Shown here: one piece after another, positions 8,301 through 15,075 of the stretch
Layout of the letters: each line of letters opens with the position of its first letter
How positions within the stretch are numbered: the first letter of the stretch is position 1
Source of the DNA: a virus
Reading direction: 5' to 3' (one strand)
IMG/VR virus record: IMGVR_UViG_3300044730_000033
Span: 1 to 35,257 of that record
Length of the DNA: 35,257 nucleotides
Notes under the pieces: model-generated
The model's database searches: none
What the model saw: the letters and a program-made list of their open reading frames with translations, nothing else
What the model was told of the DNA's origin: nothing
Translations under genes and position numbers: made by a program

Positions 8301-9702
8301 CAAGCGGAGCCGGTTCCGGCTTTGGGGGTTTTAGTAAAGATTGATAGTAATCAGCAAGTTCTGGGGAGAACGGCTGAACACCAGCGGGGTTTCCGCCCTG
8401 ATCTGACGCAGTGCTAGATGCACCGCTGCTGTAATAGTCAGACAGGGCGGGAGCGAAAGGGCGAAGGTTCTCGAAATACTTCTGCCTCCTTTCGTCTTCA
8501 CTCTCCGTGGTGCCGCCTTCTGCGTATGAAGCAACGCCTCCCGAAGCCATGTTCAGGCCATAAGGCCCCTGTGGTCCGTAAGTAGGTGGGGGGCGTTCAG
8601 GTTCTTCTCGCCTAGGAGGAGGCTGGTTACGTTGCTGCTGTTGTCTAAGATAATCTTGATATCCCGTATAGTCAGGGAACTCGGTCGTGTAGCCTTGACT
8701 TGGTGTATAGCCGCCTTCCAAAAAGTAAGGCTGACCGGGCTCGCCAAAGCGCGGGTTAACTTGTCCACGCGAGAATTGCACATTCCGATACTCGACCGGC
8801 TGCGACTTCGGCATCGCTTTCTGCTGGGCTTTCTGTTCGGCTCGGTTAATACCGTAAAGCGCGATGGCTTGCAGAAGCGGGTCATTACCGAACAAGCCGC
8901 CTTGTCTCTGCTGCCCTTGCTGACCGCCCTGCTGCTGTTGCGGCTGGCCCTGCTGCCTGCCACCAAATATCCCTCCCAAAATCGCGTCAAGAGCGCCGGG
9001 CTGTGCGGTAGTAGTCTTGGGTGCACCCGTTGCAGGTAGCCCTCCATAAATCGTATTAGTCAGGATGTCTTCGTCCGACATTTTGGAAAGGTCTGACGGG
9101 GTAACTCCTTTACTGGAGGCAATCGGGGGCGTTCTTCGTGCTTCCTGAGCAATACTTGTTAGCCCACCAATCAACTTAGTCCCGGCATAGGCTTTCATGC
9201 CCGCTTCAAGACCTTTTTGCAGGTCGCCTTTCACCGCACCGTAAGCGGCACCCGTAAGGAGAGCCGTAGTTTGCGGGTTTTGTACCGCCGTTTTTGCCAG
9301 CGAACTGATGCCCCGCCCGATTGAAGTCAAGAAGGTGGTTAAGAAGTTGGCTTGAGGTAGCCCCGTTACAGGGTTAATAGGAAGTTCAAACCCTTGCGCC
9401 CGTGCCATTTGCTGCAGCGCACGCACCTCGTCTTTATTCATGTGAACAAGGGATTTGTCTGCCCCTTGTCCTTGGGCTGCAACAAGCGAAGCAAGGCCCC
9501 TGATTGAGCCGCCTCCTGCAAAGTTGGCCTGTGGACGTTCTTGCCCCGTCATCGGGTTGATCTGAGCGTCATACCCACTAACCACCTCAGATGGGCGGTT
9601 AAAGTTAAGCGGGGCGGAGTACGTACTGCCCTGCATGTTCGACATGGGGTAAGACGGGACCTGATCTGGCTCATTCCCGTCAGTTAAAAAGTTACGATTC
9701 AT
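5338..9702 (-). CDS. giant proline-rich internal virion-like protein with Cys modules
   Basis: 1454 aa, start supported by GAGGG six bases upstream. N-terminal third: a double-glycine motif near residue 62, helices, and a Gln/Gly-rich run near 255-275. Residues ~480-960 are extreme low complexity: [12 protein letters not shown] units, long polyproline, (Pro-Ala)n, and at least five two-cysteine modules of the type [14 protein letters not shown]. Residues ~975-1260 are ordinary globular sequence with a hydrophobic Gly/Ala stretch at ~1034-1081 that might insert into membrane. The C-terminal ~150 residues are basic with more double-glycine motifs and a [12 protein letters not shown]...[14 protein letters not shown] block that I recall from internal or tape-measure-like proteins of many environmental phages. 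Function is inferred: carried in the virion and perhaps crossing the periplasm. Secreted proteins would suit paired cysteines. Confidence 0.85.
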   Translation of the reverse strand: MNRNFLTDGNEPDQVPSYPMSNMQGSTYSAPLNFNRPSEVVSGYDAQINPMTGQERPQANFAGGGSIRGLASLVAAQGQGADKSLVHMNKDEVRALQQMARAQGFELPINPVTGLPQANFLTTFLTSIGRGISSLAKTAVQNPQTTALLTGAAYGAVKGDLQKGLEAGMKAYAGTKLIGGLTSIAQEARRTPPIASSKGVTPSDLSKMSDEDILTNTIYGGLPATGAPKTTTAQPGALDAILGGIFGGRQQGQPQQQQGGQQGQQRQGGLFGNDPLLQAIALYGINRAEQKAQQKAMPKSQPVEYRNVQFSRGQVNPRFGEPGQPYFLEGGYTPSQGYTTEFPDYTGYQDYLRQQQQRNQPPPRREEPERPPPTYGPQGPYGLNMASGGVASYAEGGTTESEDERRQKYFENLRPFAPALSDYYSSGASSTASDQGGNPAGVQPFSPELADYYQSLLKPPKPEPAPLDLTEYFKTTPYRASPNFGEIVNYPWGYPPAPPPPPPPPSKIKCPIGTKNAGMEYSPLDFLTGQDPCGGPIGGDGGDGDGGDGDGGGPPGGEGPPGPTEPPGPTGPPGPTEPPGPTGPPGPTEPPGPTGPPGPTEPPGPTEPEECPPGFTRNPETGLCDVVPAPAPPPAPAPPPPPPPPPPPPPPPPEECPPGFTRNPETGLCDVVPAPAPPPAPAPPPPPPPPPPPPPPPPAPKFEVCWDGSIIYPDLGEVCPDEPVEPPPPPPPTPCPEGYARNAEGLCEPVAAPPAPPGKICPPGEVLDDLLDGRGLRCVPVCPEGQAINPETGQCAPIQPPAPAPAPPPPPPPPPPPPPPPPPPSRPPITLECPPGFTRNPETGLCDIIPAPAPPPAPAPAPAPAPAPAPAPAPAPAPAPAPAPAPAPAPAPAPEPDPKQRCSPDEVQADDICYGQCPDGATYTRGIGEPIPCRGGDTTPAPAPAPAPAPAPAPAPPETYRPDDPRNPLRDFFKVCPNGDFVFAWQNCDKTPNPQMLNQFLSRNDIQFGGKFGTGLNALLAAYDTYKDISSGKEGASALSGYGLGVALSQVASQMGWTAFAGAGPMGLAFAAIAAIGASMVNTKEFGDVALRNYWKAIDQGRGFGQALPQELAEGFINFYRTNKNNFGGQAAYGRTGNEDFLYDMTQLINSAVDQGIVKQGASADDIYKSVVKPWLSLMGEGPSDDAARNVQDFMMTDIIYNYMLGRPISNAQVKNDSKYKIVSERPMYTGVLPEDMANAPKPNPYTWRKGLPPRFTKDFNFEEWEKGLGGDEESPPSGGVGLGPELVPEGEAEISLAAARGGIIKDFDRYMKKKRTKKYQAGGIADLTRSPRTGAAVNPANGYNFGFATGGMAAMPEYKAGGKLLRGPGDGMSDDIPAVIRGKGIQRAALADGEFVIPADVVSHLGNGSTEAGAKKLYKMMDQIRRARTGRAKQAPRVNPDKYLPQPSRSKRR
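7019..7155 (-). repeat. 12-base repeats encoding (Pro-Ala)n, with GGGCAGGG octamers
   Basis: A 12-base unit reading GGGGCAGGGGCC on the plus strand is repeated in tandem. On the minus strand it encodes alternating Pro and Ala. Seven exact GGGCAGGG octamers sit at 7029, 7041, 7053, 7065, 7077, 7089 and 7101. The edges are less regular, with GAGCAGGG variants. Confidence 0.9.
7616..7879 (-). repeat. tandem duplication, polyproline plus two-Cys module
   Basis: Two head-to-tail copies, 7616-7744 and 7745-7879, differ by a 6-base indel in the polyproline tract and a few substitutions near the NPETGLC codons. Each encodes one polyproline arm and one [14 protein letters not shown] module. A third, more diverged copy lies near 7140-7225. 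Confidence 0.9.
7898..8040 (-). repeat. 36-base tandem repeat encoding [12 protein letters not shown]
   Basis: Units start at 7898, 7934, 7970 and 8006 at exactly 36-base spacing, nearly identical, with the last one partial. They code for 12-residue Gly/Pro/Thr/Glu repeats in the giant proline-rich protein. Confidence 0.9.
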
Positions 9703-9714
9703 AACGCCCTCACA

Positions 9715-9729
9715 GGGTCAATTTGACCC
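9715..9729. promoter_or_regulatory. perfect 15-base palindrome upstream of the proline-rich gene
   Basis: GGGTCAATTTGACCC is a perfect inverted repeat of 7-base arms around one base. It lies in a 39-base gap, just before the GAGGG ribosome site of the 1454-aa gene. It could be an operator or a small RNA hairpin (6-bp stem, 3-base loop). No T-run follows, so it is not an intrinsic terminator. Function unknown. Confidence 0.4.
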
Positions 9730-9741
9730 GATGGTATCACC

Positions 9742-10350
9742 TTAAACATTCTGATTTGAAATCCAAGCGACTGTGATGATGACGGACGGGATTTCAGGGA
9801 TGTTACCCGATGCCGCCTGTTCCAAAAGCACTACGTTAGTATCAGCGGACTGCCACGCAATCTCGAAATAGTCCCCAGCCGTCAAGGTCAGCATCCAGTT
9901 CCACGCCGCCACAATTTCAGAGTTCGGCCCGTCAATAACTATTTTACTAGCCGAGTGAGGTACATTGATTCCATTTACCCGAATCCAAATGTAAACGTCA
10001 CTTGCACTGCCGCCCGTCTTATCCAACTGGGCTGAGAACGCGATGTTATAGACGCCCGTTTCAGCAACGTAAATTTTATTGGTGTCTCGGGTAACGTTAA
10101 ACGCCGTTTCAGAAGAGTCATACGTACTGTTAACCTTCATCAGATTAACGGCGCTGGCTACTGGGTTCGTCTGCGTTGTGGTGTCGTAGAACGAGCCGTG
10201 CGGCTTCGGTGCGTTTAAAGCGTTCGTAACCAAATTAAAGAAAAGTCGCAAGACGTTGGCAAACTGATCCTGATAACGCTGCTGATACTCAACCGGTGCG
10301 ACCGGCAAGTTCGGCGGGACAACGTTACGAATTTTCTGACTGATTGCCAT
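9742..10350 (-). CDS. jelly-roll-type virion/fibre protein
   Basis: 202 aa from ATG at 10350, which shares its A with the TGA stop of the nozzle gene (TGATG). No ribosome site is visible, so translational coupling is likely. The frame also opens one codon earlier at TTG, which I did not choose. The N-terminal ~60 residues are helical and aromatic. The remainder is beta-rich with a pattern typical of C1q/TNF-like jelly rolls: TGVYNIAFSAQL, DVYIWIRVNG, LTAGDYFEIAW and a closing VIITVAWI strand. Such domains are common at the outer ends of phage fibres and form trimers. It follows the nozzle gene directly, so it may attach to the tail tip. I do not recognise a specific homologue, and the fold call is from pattern only. 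Confidence 0.75.
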   Translation of the reverse strand: MAISQKIRNVVPPNLPVAPVEYQQRYQDQFANVLRLFFNLVTNALNAPKPHGSFYDTTTQTNPVASAVNLMKVNSTYDSSETAFNVTRDTNKIYVAETGVYNIAFSAQLDKTGGSASDVYIWIRVNGINVPHSASKIVIDGPNSEIVAAWNWMLTLTAGDYFEIAWQSADTNVVLLEQAASGNIPEIPSVIITVAWISNQNV

Positions 10351-12656
10351 CAACGCTTGCCGTCTGGTCTAATATCCAAACGCATCGCGCCCATCTGCCA
10401 CGCTACGCCAAGCCCAGTTGAGGCCAAACGGAAGGTCATCTGCCTACCCCTGATGCGGGTGTAGACCTGCCCGGTATAAAGTTCGATGGGTATCGCAGTT
10501 GCCTCTTGCACTGTCGGACTATCGCCCTGTGCATACGGGGTACCCGAGTTCTGTCGGGCTTTAACGGTGAGCGTTACAGCCGGGTTGTTCGAGGTTGAGC
10601 CGCTGAAGGTTAAGTCAGGCAGGATGCGCCAGACAAACCCGAAGTTATGCCCATCGCCAATATCAAAGTCCGAAGTCTCAATATAGGCTTCGATAGGCAA
10701 AATCTCCGCCGTGGCGCGGTCGTCATTACCAATTTCGTGGTTCATGACTTGGTTCGGCACGCGGTACGTTACAGGGGTGTACTGAATGTGTGAGGTTGCA
10801 GTAGTGCCGTCATAGCCACGGATACACCCCGTCAGAGAGTTCGTCGTCTTACCGGTGTAGTAGATCTTTTCAGCGTTCGGCAGACTAAGTATGACTACGC
10901 CTTCGTTCGGATAAGACGCGGCGTTGACTATGGGCAGAATTGTGTCGGTGTCGTTGATAGCCGCTGACAGAAAAGACTTCTGGTAACTAAACGCCGCCAT
11001 CGGATACTGACGGAGCGGCGAGTCTAGCCAGTAAGACCGCTCCATGTTGCCGTAGTACCAGATACGCTCAAGATGGTTATAGATAACGTAACGATTGTTA
11101 ACAAGACTATTTGCTGAAGGGTAGAACCACCAGATCTCGTTGTAGCCTTCGTTAGTACCGCACACAATCTGTGCTAACTGATCTGTGTTGATATCGTCAA
11201 AAATAAATTGACGGAGGCTGCAAGGCAGTGTCTCAACGCGACCAGAGTACTGGTAGAACTTGTCCACGCCCATCCAGTACGTGACGTTGTTGACCGTAAT
11301 CGCTGAGTTCGGGGACGCAATGGAGACGTTCTCCATCAAAAGACTCACGCCCCACACGTACGGGGGACCGAGGTACTGCATCGAGAAGAGCGCAGCGTCC
11401 GTCCAAATCAAGATTTCTTGGCGGGTATCGATAGCCGTAACGATGTACGAACCATACGACAGGCGGGATTCACCAGACTGGTTCGTTACTTCAGGTACCC
11501 ATTCAAACGGGTTGTCTGCGTCGGACCAGCGCACAAGCAGCGGATCGAACGTCTCAGCAAAGTTAACAGGACTGTACGGGTTAGAGCCGAACGCGATACA
11601 GAAGTTGCCCGCGCTCGAAGTCGAAACTTGGTACGTGTTGTTCGGGACGTGCCGCCCCGCGTAACTGAACGAATAGGTACCTGACGAACCTGCCGTAGTA
11701 GCCACCGAAATTGGCACTGATAGGCTGCCGGGTATATACGCTGTTGTGACGTACGTGCCCGCTACGATCCCAGTACCCGACACGACCGCGCCTGAAGTAA
11801 TTCCCGTCGAGTCCGCCACTGTAATGCTGGTATCGCCCAGAATAAACGTAGCCGTAGTAGCCGTTTTAACTTGTGTGTTGGCGTAGGCGTTGAGCGTAAT
11901 AGCACGGCTCCAGAACGTCGTGTCTTTTGCCCAGTAAAAGATCGGCCCTGAACGAGGGTTAAAGAGTAAGTTCTCGTTGTCGTTGTCTTGTGACCAAAGC
12001 CGGATCTGGGTGGCTACCGTAGAGCCAATACCCCAACCACCGAAGCCCCACGGACCGCCGCCCCAACCAAGGCCGAGCGAGAACGTGGCGTTACCCGCAT
12101 TCAGTTCTACTGCAGCCACACATGATGCACCGCCGCCTGAGCCTGTAGAAGTCGCTACCTGCGAAGCAACAACTGTGAAGGTGGTGCTTGTTGGAACCGC
12201 GATGACTTCAAGATTAGCGTTAAGCGTTACACCATTTACTACGCCGCCGCCTGAGACGCCCGAGAACGTGATATACGTATTGACCGCGATATTGTGCGGG
12301 GTGCTAGTTGTAACTACTACAGCGTAACTACCGATTGTTGTTGCGAATGGGTTATTCGGCAGAGTAATAGTCTGCGAAAGCGGAGTAATGTCGTGGTAGA
12401 TACCATTCAGTTCGACGTAAAACTTTTGGTTCGTGCCGAGGCCCAGTAGGTTTTCACTGGTAAATGTAATCCAGTTAAAAAGTGACCGACAAACCCCTGC
12501 AAAGGTGTTGGTAGACTGATTGATCCAGCCCCCGATTTTCTCAGCATAACCTGAGCGAAATCGAACTTTGTCCCCCGCGAAGAAGCCGCCCTCGTTGGCA
12601 TACGTCGTGGACTCGCGGTTAACACCGGGACGAAGTTGAAGTTTTTGAAGCGGCAT
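10350..12656 (-). CDS. tail nozzle / P22 gp10- or T7 gp12-like hub protein
   Basis: 768 aa. The N-terminus (LRPGVNRESTTYANEGGF, DKVRFRSGYAEKIGGW) and the central WSDADNPFEW, YWMGVDKFYQYSGRVE and EIWWFYPS blocks match the family that caps short phage tails. These are the P22 packaged-DNA stabilisation protein gp10 and T7 gp12, a beta-propeller nozzle that keeps DNA in the capsid and binds fibres. Two Thr/Ser/Gly-rich inserts (about residues 115-165 and 265-335) look like added Ig-like or fibre-docking domains. The ATG overlaps the stop of the endopeptidase gene (TAATG), and the gene's own TGA overlaps the jelly-roll start. Family membership is recalled from motifs, and the inserts are unassigned. 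Confidence 0.85.
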   Translation of the reverse strand: MPLQKLQLRPGVNRESTTYANEGGFFAGDKVRFRSGYAEKIGGWINQSTNTFAGVCRSLFNWITFTSENLLGLGTNQKFYVELNGIYHDITPLSQTITLPNNPFATTIGSYAVVVTTSTPHNIAVNTYITFSGVSGGGVVNGVTLNANLEVIAVPTSTTFTVVASQVATSTGSGGGASCVAAVELNAGNATFSLGLGWGGGPWGFGGWGIGSTVATQIRLWSQDNDNENLLFNPRSGPIFYWAKDTTFWSRAITLNAYANTQVKTATTATFILGDTSITVADSTGITSGAVVSGTGIVAGTYVTTAYIPGSLSVPISVATTAGSSGTYSFSYAGRHVPNNTYQVSTSSAGNFCIAFGSNPYSPVNFAETFDPLLVRWSDADNPFEWVPEVTNQSGESRLSYGSYIVTAIDTRQEILIWTDAALFSMQYLGPPYVWGVSLLMENVSIASPNSAITVNNVTYWMGVDKFYQYSGRVETLPCSLRQFIFDDINTDQLAQIVCGTNEGYNEIWWFYPSANSLVNNRYVIYNHLERIWYYGNMERSYWLDSPLRQYPMAAFSYQKSFLSAAINDTDTILPIVNAASYPNEGVVILSLPNAEKIYYTGKTTNSLTGCIRGYDGTTATSHIQYTPVTYRVPNQVMNHEIGNDDRATAEILPIEAYIETSDFDIGDGHNFGFVWRILPDLTFSGSTSNNPAVTLTVKARQNSGTPYAQGDSPTVQEATAIPIELYTGQVYTRIRGRQMTFRLASTGLGVAWQMGAMRLDIRPDGKR

Positions 12657-12997
12657 TACGGTACCTTGCGCTCGAAATGCGGCACGTCTTTAAACGACTT
12701 CCAGTTGCCACCCCAGTTGTTCTTTTCGTTAAGCGATTCCCAGTAGTTACCGACGACCTGCAGTTGCTTAATGTCGTAGGTCAGTTTGCCGTCTTTAAAG
12801 AAGTTGAGGTCAATAGCGCACCGCTTTAAATGGATGCTGTTCATCGTTTTAGAACGGCCAGTCTTAACGTAAATCTGTTGCTGTTCGACCGTACGAGCGA
12901 GTTCGCCCCCCGTTACTACTAGGCCCTGTTCAGTGGCAAATTGAATAAGTTTGCAGACATCCAGTAGGAAGGCTGCTTGTTCTTGCACAAGACTCAC
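12656..12997 (-). CDS. M15-type peptidoglycan endopeptidase (endolysin)
   Basis: 113 aa. Zinc-site residues of the M15 (VanY/L-Ala-D-Glu peptidase) family are visible: H56 and D63 in SIHLKRCAIDL, and H107 with E109 in PHFE. The glycine usual at the third position after the first histidine is Arg59 here. TRTVEQQ-like sequence at ~35-41 fits the family's early helix. At 113 aa it is a single-domain enzyme with no cell-wall binding module or signal peptide, so it needs a holin. The start is GTG at 12997, overlapping the holin TGA (GTGA), with AAAGGAGG upstream. It would cut the cross-linking peptide of murein at lysis. Confidence 0.9.
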   Translation of the reverse strand: MSLVQEQAAFLLDVCKLIQFATEQGLVVTGGELARTVEQQQIYVKTGRSKTMNSIHLKRCAIDLNFFKDGKLTYDIKQLQVVGNYWESLNEKNNWGGNWKSFKDVPHFERKVP

Positions 12998-13536
12998 TTC
13001 ATTGCCTCCTTTAGTGCGTCAGTTTTGTCTTTACTGCTCTGACTACTGCCAAAGTAGTACGACACGATCTGCGTAGCAATGGCCGAGAGGACGCCCAGCA
13101 CGTAAATTAGAATGTCCTTGCGCGAGGGATCTACCGGCGTGTCGTCAAACATGACGATGGCAAAGAGGACAAAGGTGAGCGCGACAACACCCAGCGCGAG
13201 AACGGGGGTCACGATCTTATTAAGCAGAGGGGCTTTATCAGAGGTGGCGATCTGTACCTCCCGATCCCGCGCCGAGTCCACGTCCTTGAGCCGCAATTCC
13301 AACTCGGCCAAGTCTAGTTTGTCTTCCTCAATACGCAGTCGCATGAGTTCTTCTTCATGCTCCATCTGCGCCATCTGGATCTTAGCCATGTCCTCGGGCG
13401 ACATGTCGGGCTTTAACTCCACGCCCAACTTTTCTTCAACAACTTTCTTGCCTTTGGCAAGTACAGCATTTGCCACAAGACCGAGCCCGTTGGAGAGCAG
13501 GGGCTGGATAATTGGTAACAGCGCGGCAGGAATCAT
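12994..13536 (-). CDS. GTA-type holin (two C-terminal TM segments)
   Basis: 180 aa, with GAGGG upstream and an ATGA overlap with the preceding gene. An N-terminal hydrophobic segment (PAALLPIIQPLLSNGLGLVA) is followed by a charged coiled coil (about 45-100). Two transmembrane helices follow (about 108-128 and 142-162), ending in QIVSYYFGSSQSSKDKTDAL. The last block is characteristic of the holin family first named from gene-transfer agents (holin of 3 TMs). It lies directly before the endopeptidase, which supports release of that enzyme through the inner membrane. The family is best known in Alphaproteobacteria and their phages, a weak pointer to host. Confidence 0.88.
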   Translation of the reverse strand: MIPAALLPIIQPLLSNGLGLVANAVLAKGKKVVEEKLGVELKPDMSPEDMAKIQMAQMEHEEELMRLRIEEDKLDLAELELRLKDVDSARDREVQIATSDKAPLLNKIVTPVLALGVVALTFVLFAIVMFDDTPVDPSRKDILIYVLGVLSAIATQIVSYYFGSSQSSKDKTDALKEAMK

Positions 13537-13949
13537 TTGCTTGCCCTCACTACGTCATCACCTTTGGTCACAGTCACGTGGCCGCCTTCAACGTCCACAC
13601 GCATCGGCTGTTCTTTGCGGTCCAACTTGTCTAGTTTGGCTATAAGACTCTTAATGACAGCAAACTCCGGCTTCTGCTCCTTCTCCGTTGCCCCAGCGAT
13701 ATTAGCCAGCATAGAAATCAATGCCGTCAACGAAGCACCGAGCAAGCCCATCACTGCAGCAATCTTGTCCGAATCAAGCGCAAGACTTGAAAGAACTCCG
13801 ATCACCACGATAGCCGTGATGTACTTAAGTCCGTCCTTGCCGATAGCCTTGCCCGCCACGTCTTTAGCAGACGACTTAGCCTCAAGGCGGTTCAGTTCGG
13901 CCTGAACCTGTGCTTTAAACATTTCTATATCAAGCGGCTTCTCGTCCAT
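13533..13949 (-). CDS. two-TM membrane protein, putative second holin
   Basis: 138 aa from ATG at 13949, preceded by GGAG six bases away. A GTG at 13961 in the same frame would add four residues and overlap the oxygenase stop, and is less likely. The first ~45 residues form a charged helix. Then come two hydrophobic segments, YITAIVVIGVLSSLAL (about 43-58) and KIAAVMGLLGASLTALISML (about 62-81). A second charged helix and a short basic Val-rich end (GGHVTVTKGDDVV) complete it. Size, topology and position just before holin and endopeptidase suggest a role in lysis, as an alternative holin or an antiholin. No family recognised. Confidence 0.75.
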   Translation of the reverse strand: MDEKPLDIEMFKAQVQAELNRLEAKSSAKDVAGKAIGKDGLKYITAIVVIGVLSSLALDSDKIAAVMGLLGASLTALISMLANIAGATEKEQKPEFAVIKSLIAKLDKLDRKEQPMRVDVEGGHVTVTKGDDVVRASK

Positions 13950-13951
13950 CA

Positions 13952-14527
13952 CTATCTCCACTTGGGTCCATCAAACCACGCTGCAACCGAATACCGCTTG
14001 CCCTTTGTAACAGGCAGGGCGGCGTGACGGATGAACGATGGGAAGAAAACAACTGTTCCTTGCTCACGCATCTCGTCTTTATCAGGCGTGTTAGTCACTT
14101 GATCAAACTTCAAGTCCCCGCCTTCGTAAGTGGCCGGATCGCTTAATTGAATGACGCATGAGAGTTTACGGTGGTAGTACGGATCACCATTCATGTAAAA
14201 GATGTCGTGATGTGTCTTGTACTCACCTTTGTTCTCGCCGTCATATTCTGCAATTTGGTAGTAGTCCAGTTTGCTGATGTGGACATCGAACCAATCCTGA
14301 TTAGCGCGGATGGCGAGTTTCCACAGTTCGTCGAACAGGTGTCCGAGTTCAGCATCGCCCTTATTGACGAAACGGATTTTAGACCTGCGGTAGGACGTAT
14401 CTTCCTTAATACCGCCTTTCGTACCGATCTGAGCCTCACTTGAGTCTCGCGTCAGGGCCACATCGATAATTTGCTGACAGTACTCCGCAGGGAAGTACGA
14501 CTTGAAATAACACCATTCGCCTTTCAT
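13952..14527 (-). CDS. 2OG-Fe(II) oxygenase, prolyl 4-hydroxylase-like
   Basis: 191 aa; the ATG overlaps the stop of the WNGS protein (TAATG). The non-haem iron facial triad is visible: H106-x-D108 (KTHHDIF) and H168 (SFIRHAALPV), with R178 ten residues later for 2-oxoglutarate. Supporting blocks are LDYYQIAEY before the triad, LSCVIQLSDP, YEGGDLKF, and GTVVFFPSF before the second histidine. All are typical of the P4H/PiuC-like superfamily found in many aquatic phages. It is complete, with no signal peptide, so it acts in the cytoplasm. It lies between genes for Gly-Pro-Thr fibres and the lysis genes. The substrate is not proven: proline in the collagen-like fibres is the attractive inference, other protein targets being possible. 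Confidence 0.9.
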   Translation of the reverse strand: MKGEWCYFKSYFPAEYCQQIIDVALTRDSSEAQIGTKGGIKEDTSYRRSKIRFVNKGDAELGHLFDELWKLAIRANQDWFDVHISKLDYYQIAEYDGENKGEYKTHHDIFYMNGDPYYHRKLSCVIQLSDPATYEGGDLKFDQVTNTPDKDEMREQGTVVFFPSFIRHAALPVTKGKRYSVAAWFDGPKWR

Positions 14528-15066
14528 TACGGGGGGATTCCTACTTGTGCTTCAGAAGTCATATTTATAGCCACCGCCACAATGTCTGTTCCCGCACTAT
14601 TTCTTATTCGTAACGTTGACGACAGAGTCTTCGTTATTATTGAATTGTTAACAGAATTATCCGCGTCTAAAAACCACGATTGCGTAGTGTTTAGTTGAAG
14701 TGCGGTTCCTGTAGTTCCTGCGGTAAACGGATCTCCAGATGGCGCATCCATGTAAGCGTAGTAGTCAGAGTTTGACCCTGATAACAGCCATGAAAAACTC
14801 GTGGTACCGCCGGGGCTATCTGTGTAAGTCGCGGTCCCGTTAGAGTTCAAAGTAATTGAACACTGAGCATAAGCCGTGTTCGGAGAATTAACTACGTCAT
14901 AAGCAAGCAAAGTTGCGGGGTCTAAATAAACGCCCGGATGGAACTGTACCCACGAAGAGCCGTTCCAAACTTTACCTGCTGATGCGGGTACCCATGACGA
15001 GCCGTTCCAGACTTTAATCTGGGCTTGCACCTGCCATGCTGAACCATTCCATACCTTAAGCGGCAT
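14527..15066 (-). CDS. tail-associated protein with WNGS repeats
   Basis: 179 aa, AGAGG upstream of ATG. The N-terminus has three copies of a short unit, KVWNGSxW, at about residues 4-11, 18-25 and 32-39. The rest is Ser/Thr/Asn-rich beta sequence. The WNGSSW unit is common at the ends of phage fibre and host-adhesion proteins and may be a small carbohydrate- or protein-binding strand. It sits 9 bases after the collagen-like fibre gene, so it may be a fibre tip or a fibre assembly chaperone. Function is inferred from position and composition only. Confidence 0.8.
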   Translation of the reverse strand: MPLKVWNGSAWQVQAQIKVWNGSSWVPASAGKVWNGSSWVQFHPGVYLDPATLLAYDVVNSPNTAYAQCSITLNSNGTATYTDSPGGTTSFSWLLSGSNSDYYAYMDAPSGDPFTAGTTGTALQLNTTQSWFLDADNSVNNSIITKTLSSTLRIRNSAGTDIVAVAINMTSEAQVGIPP

Positions 15067-15075
15067 GACGACCTC

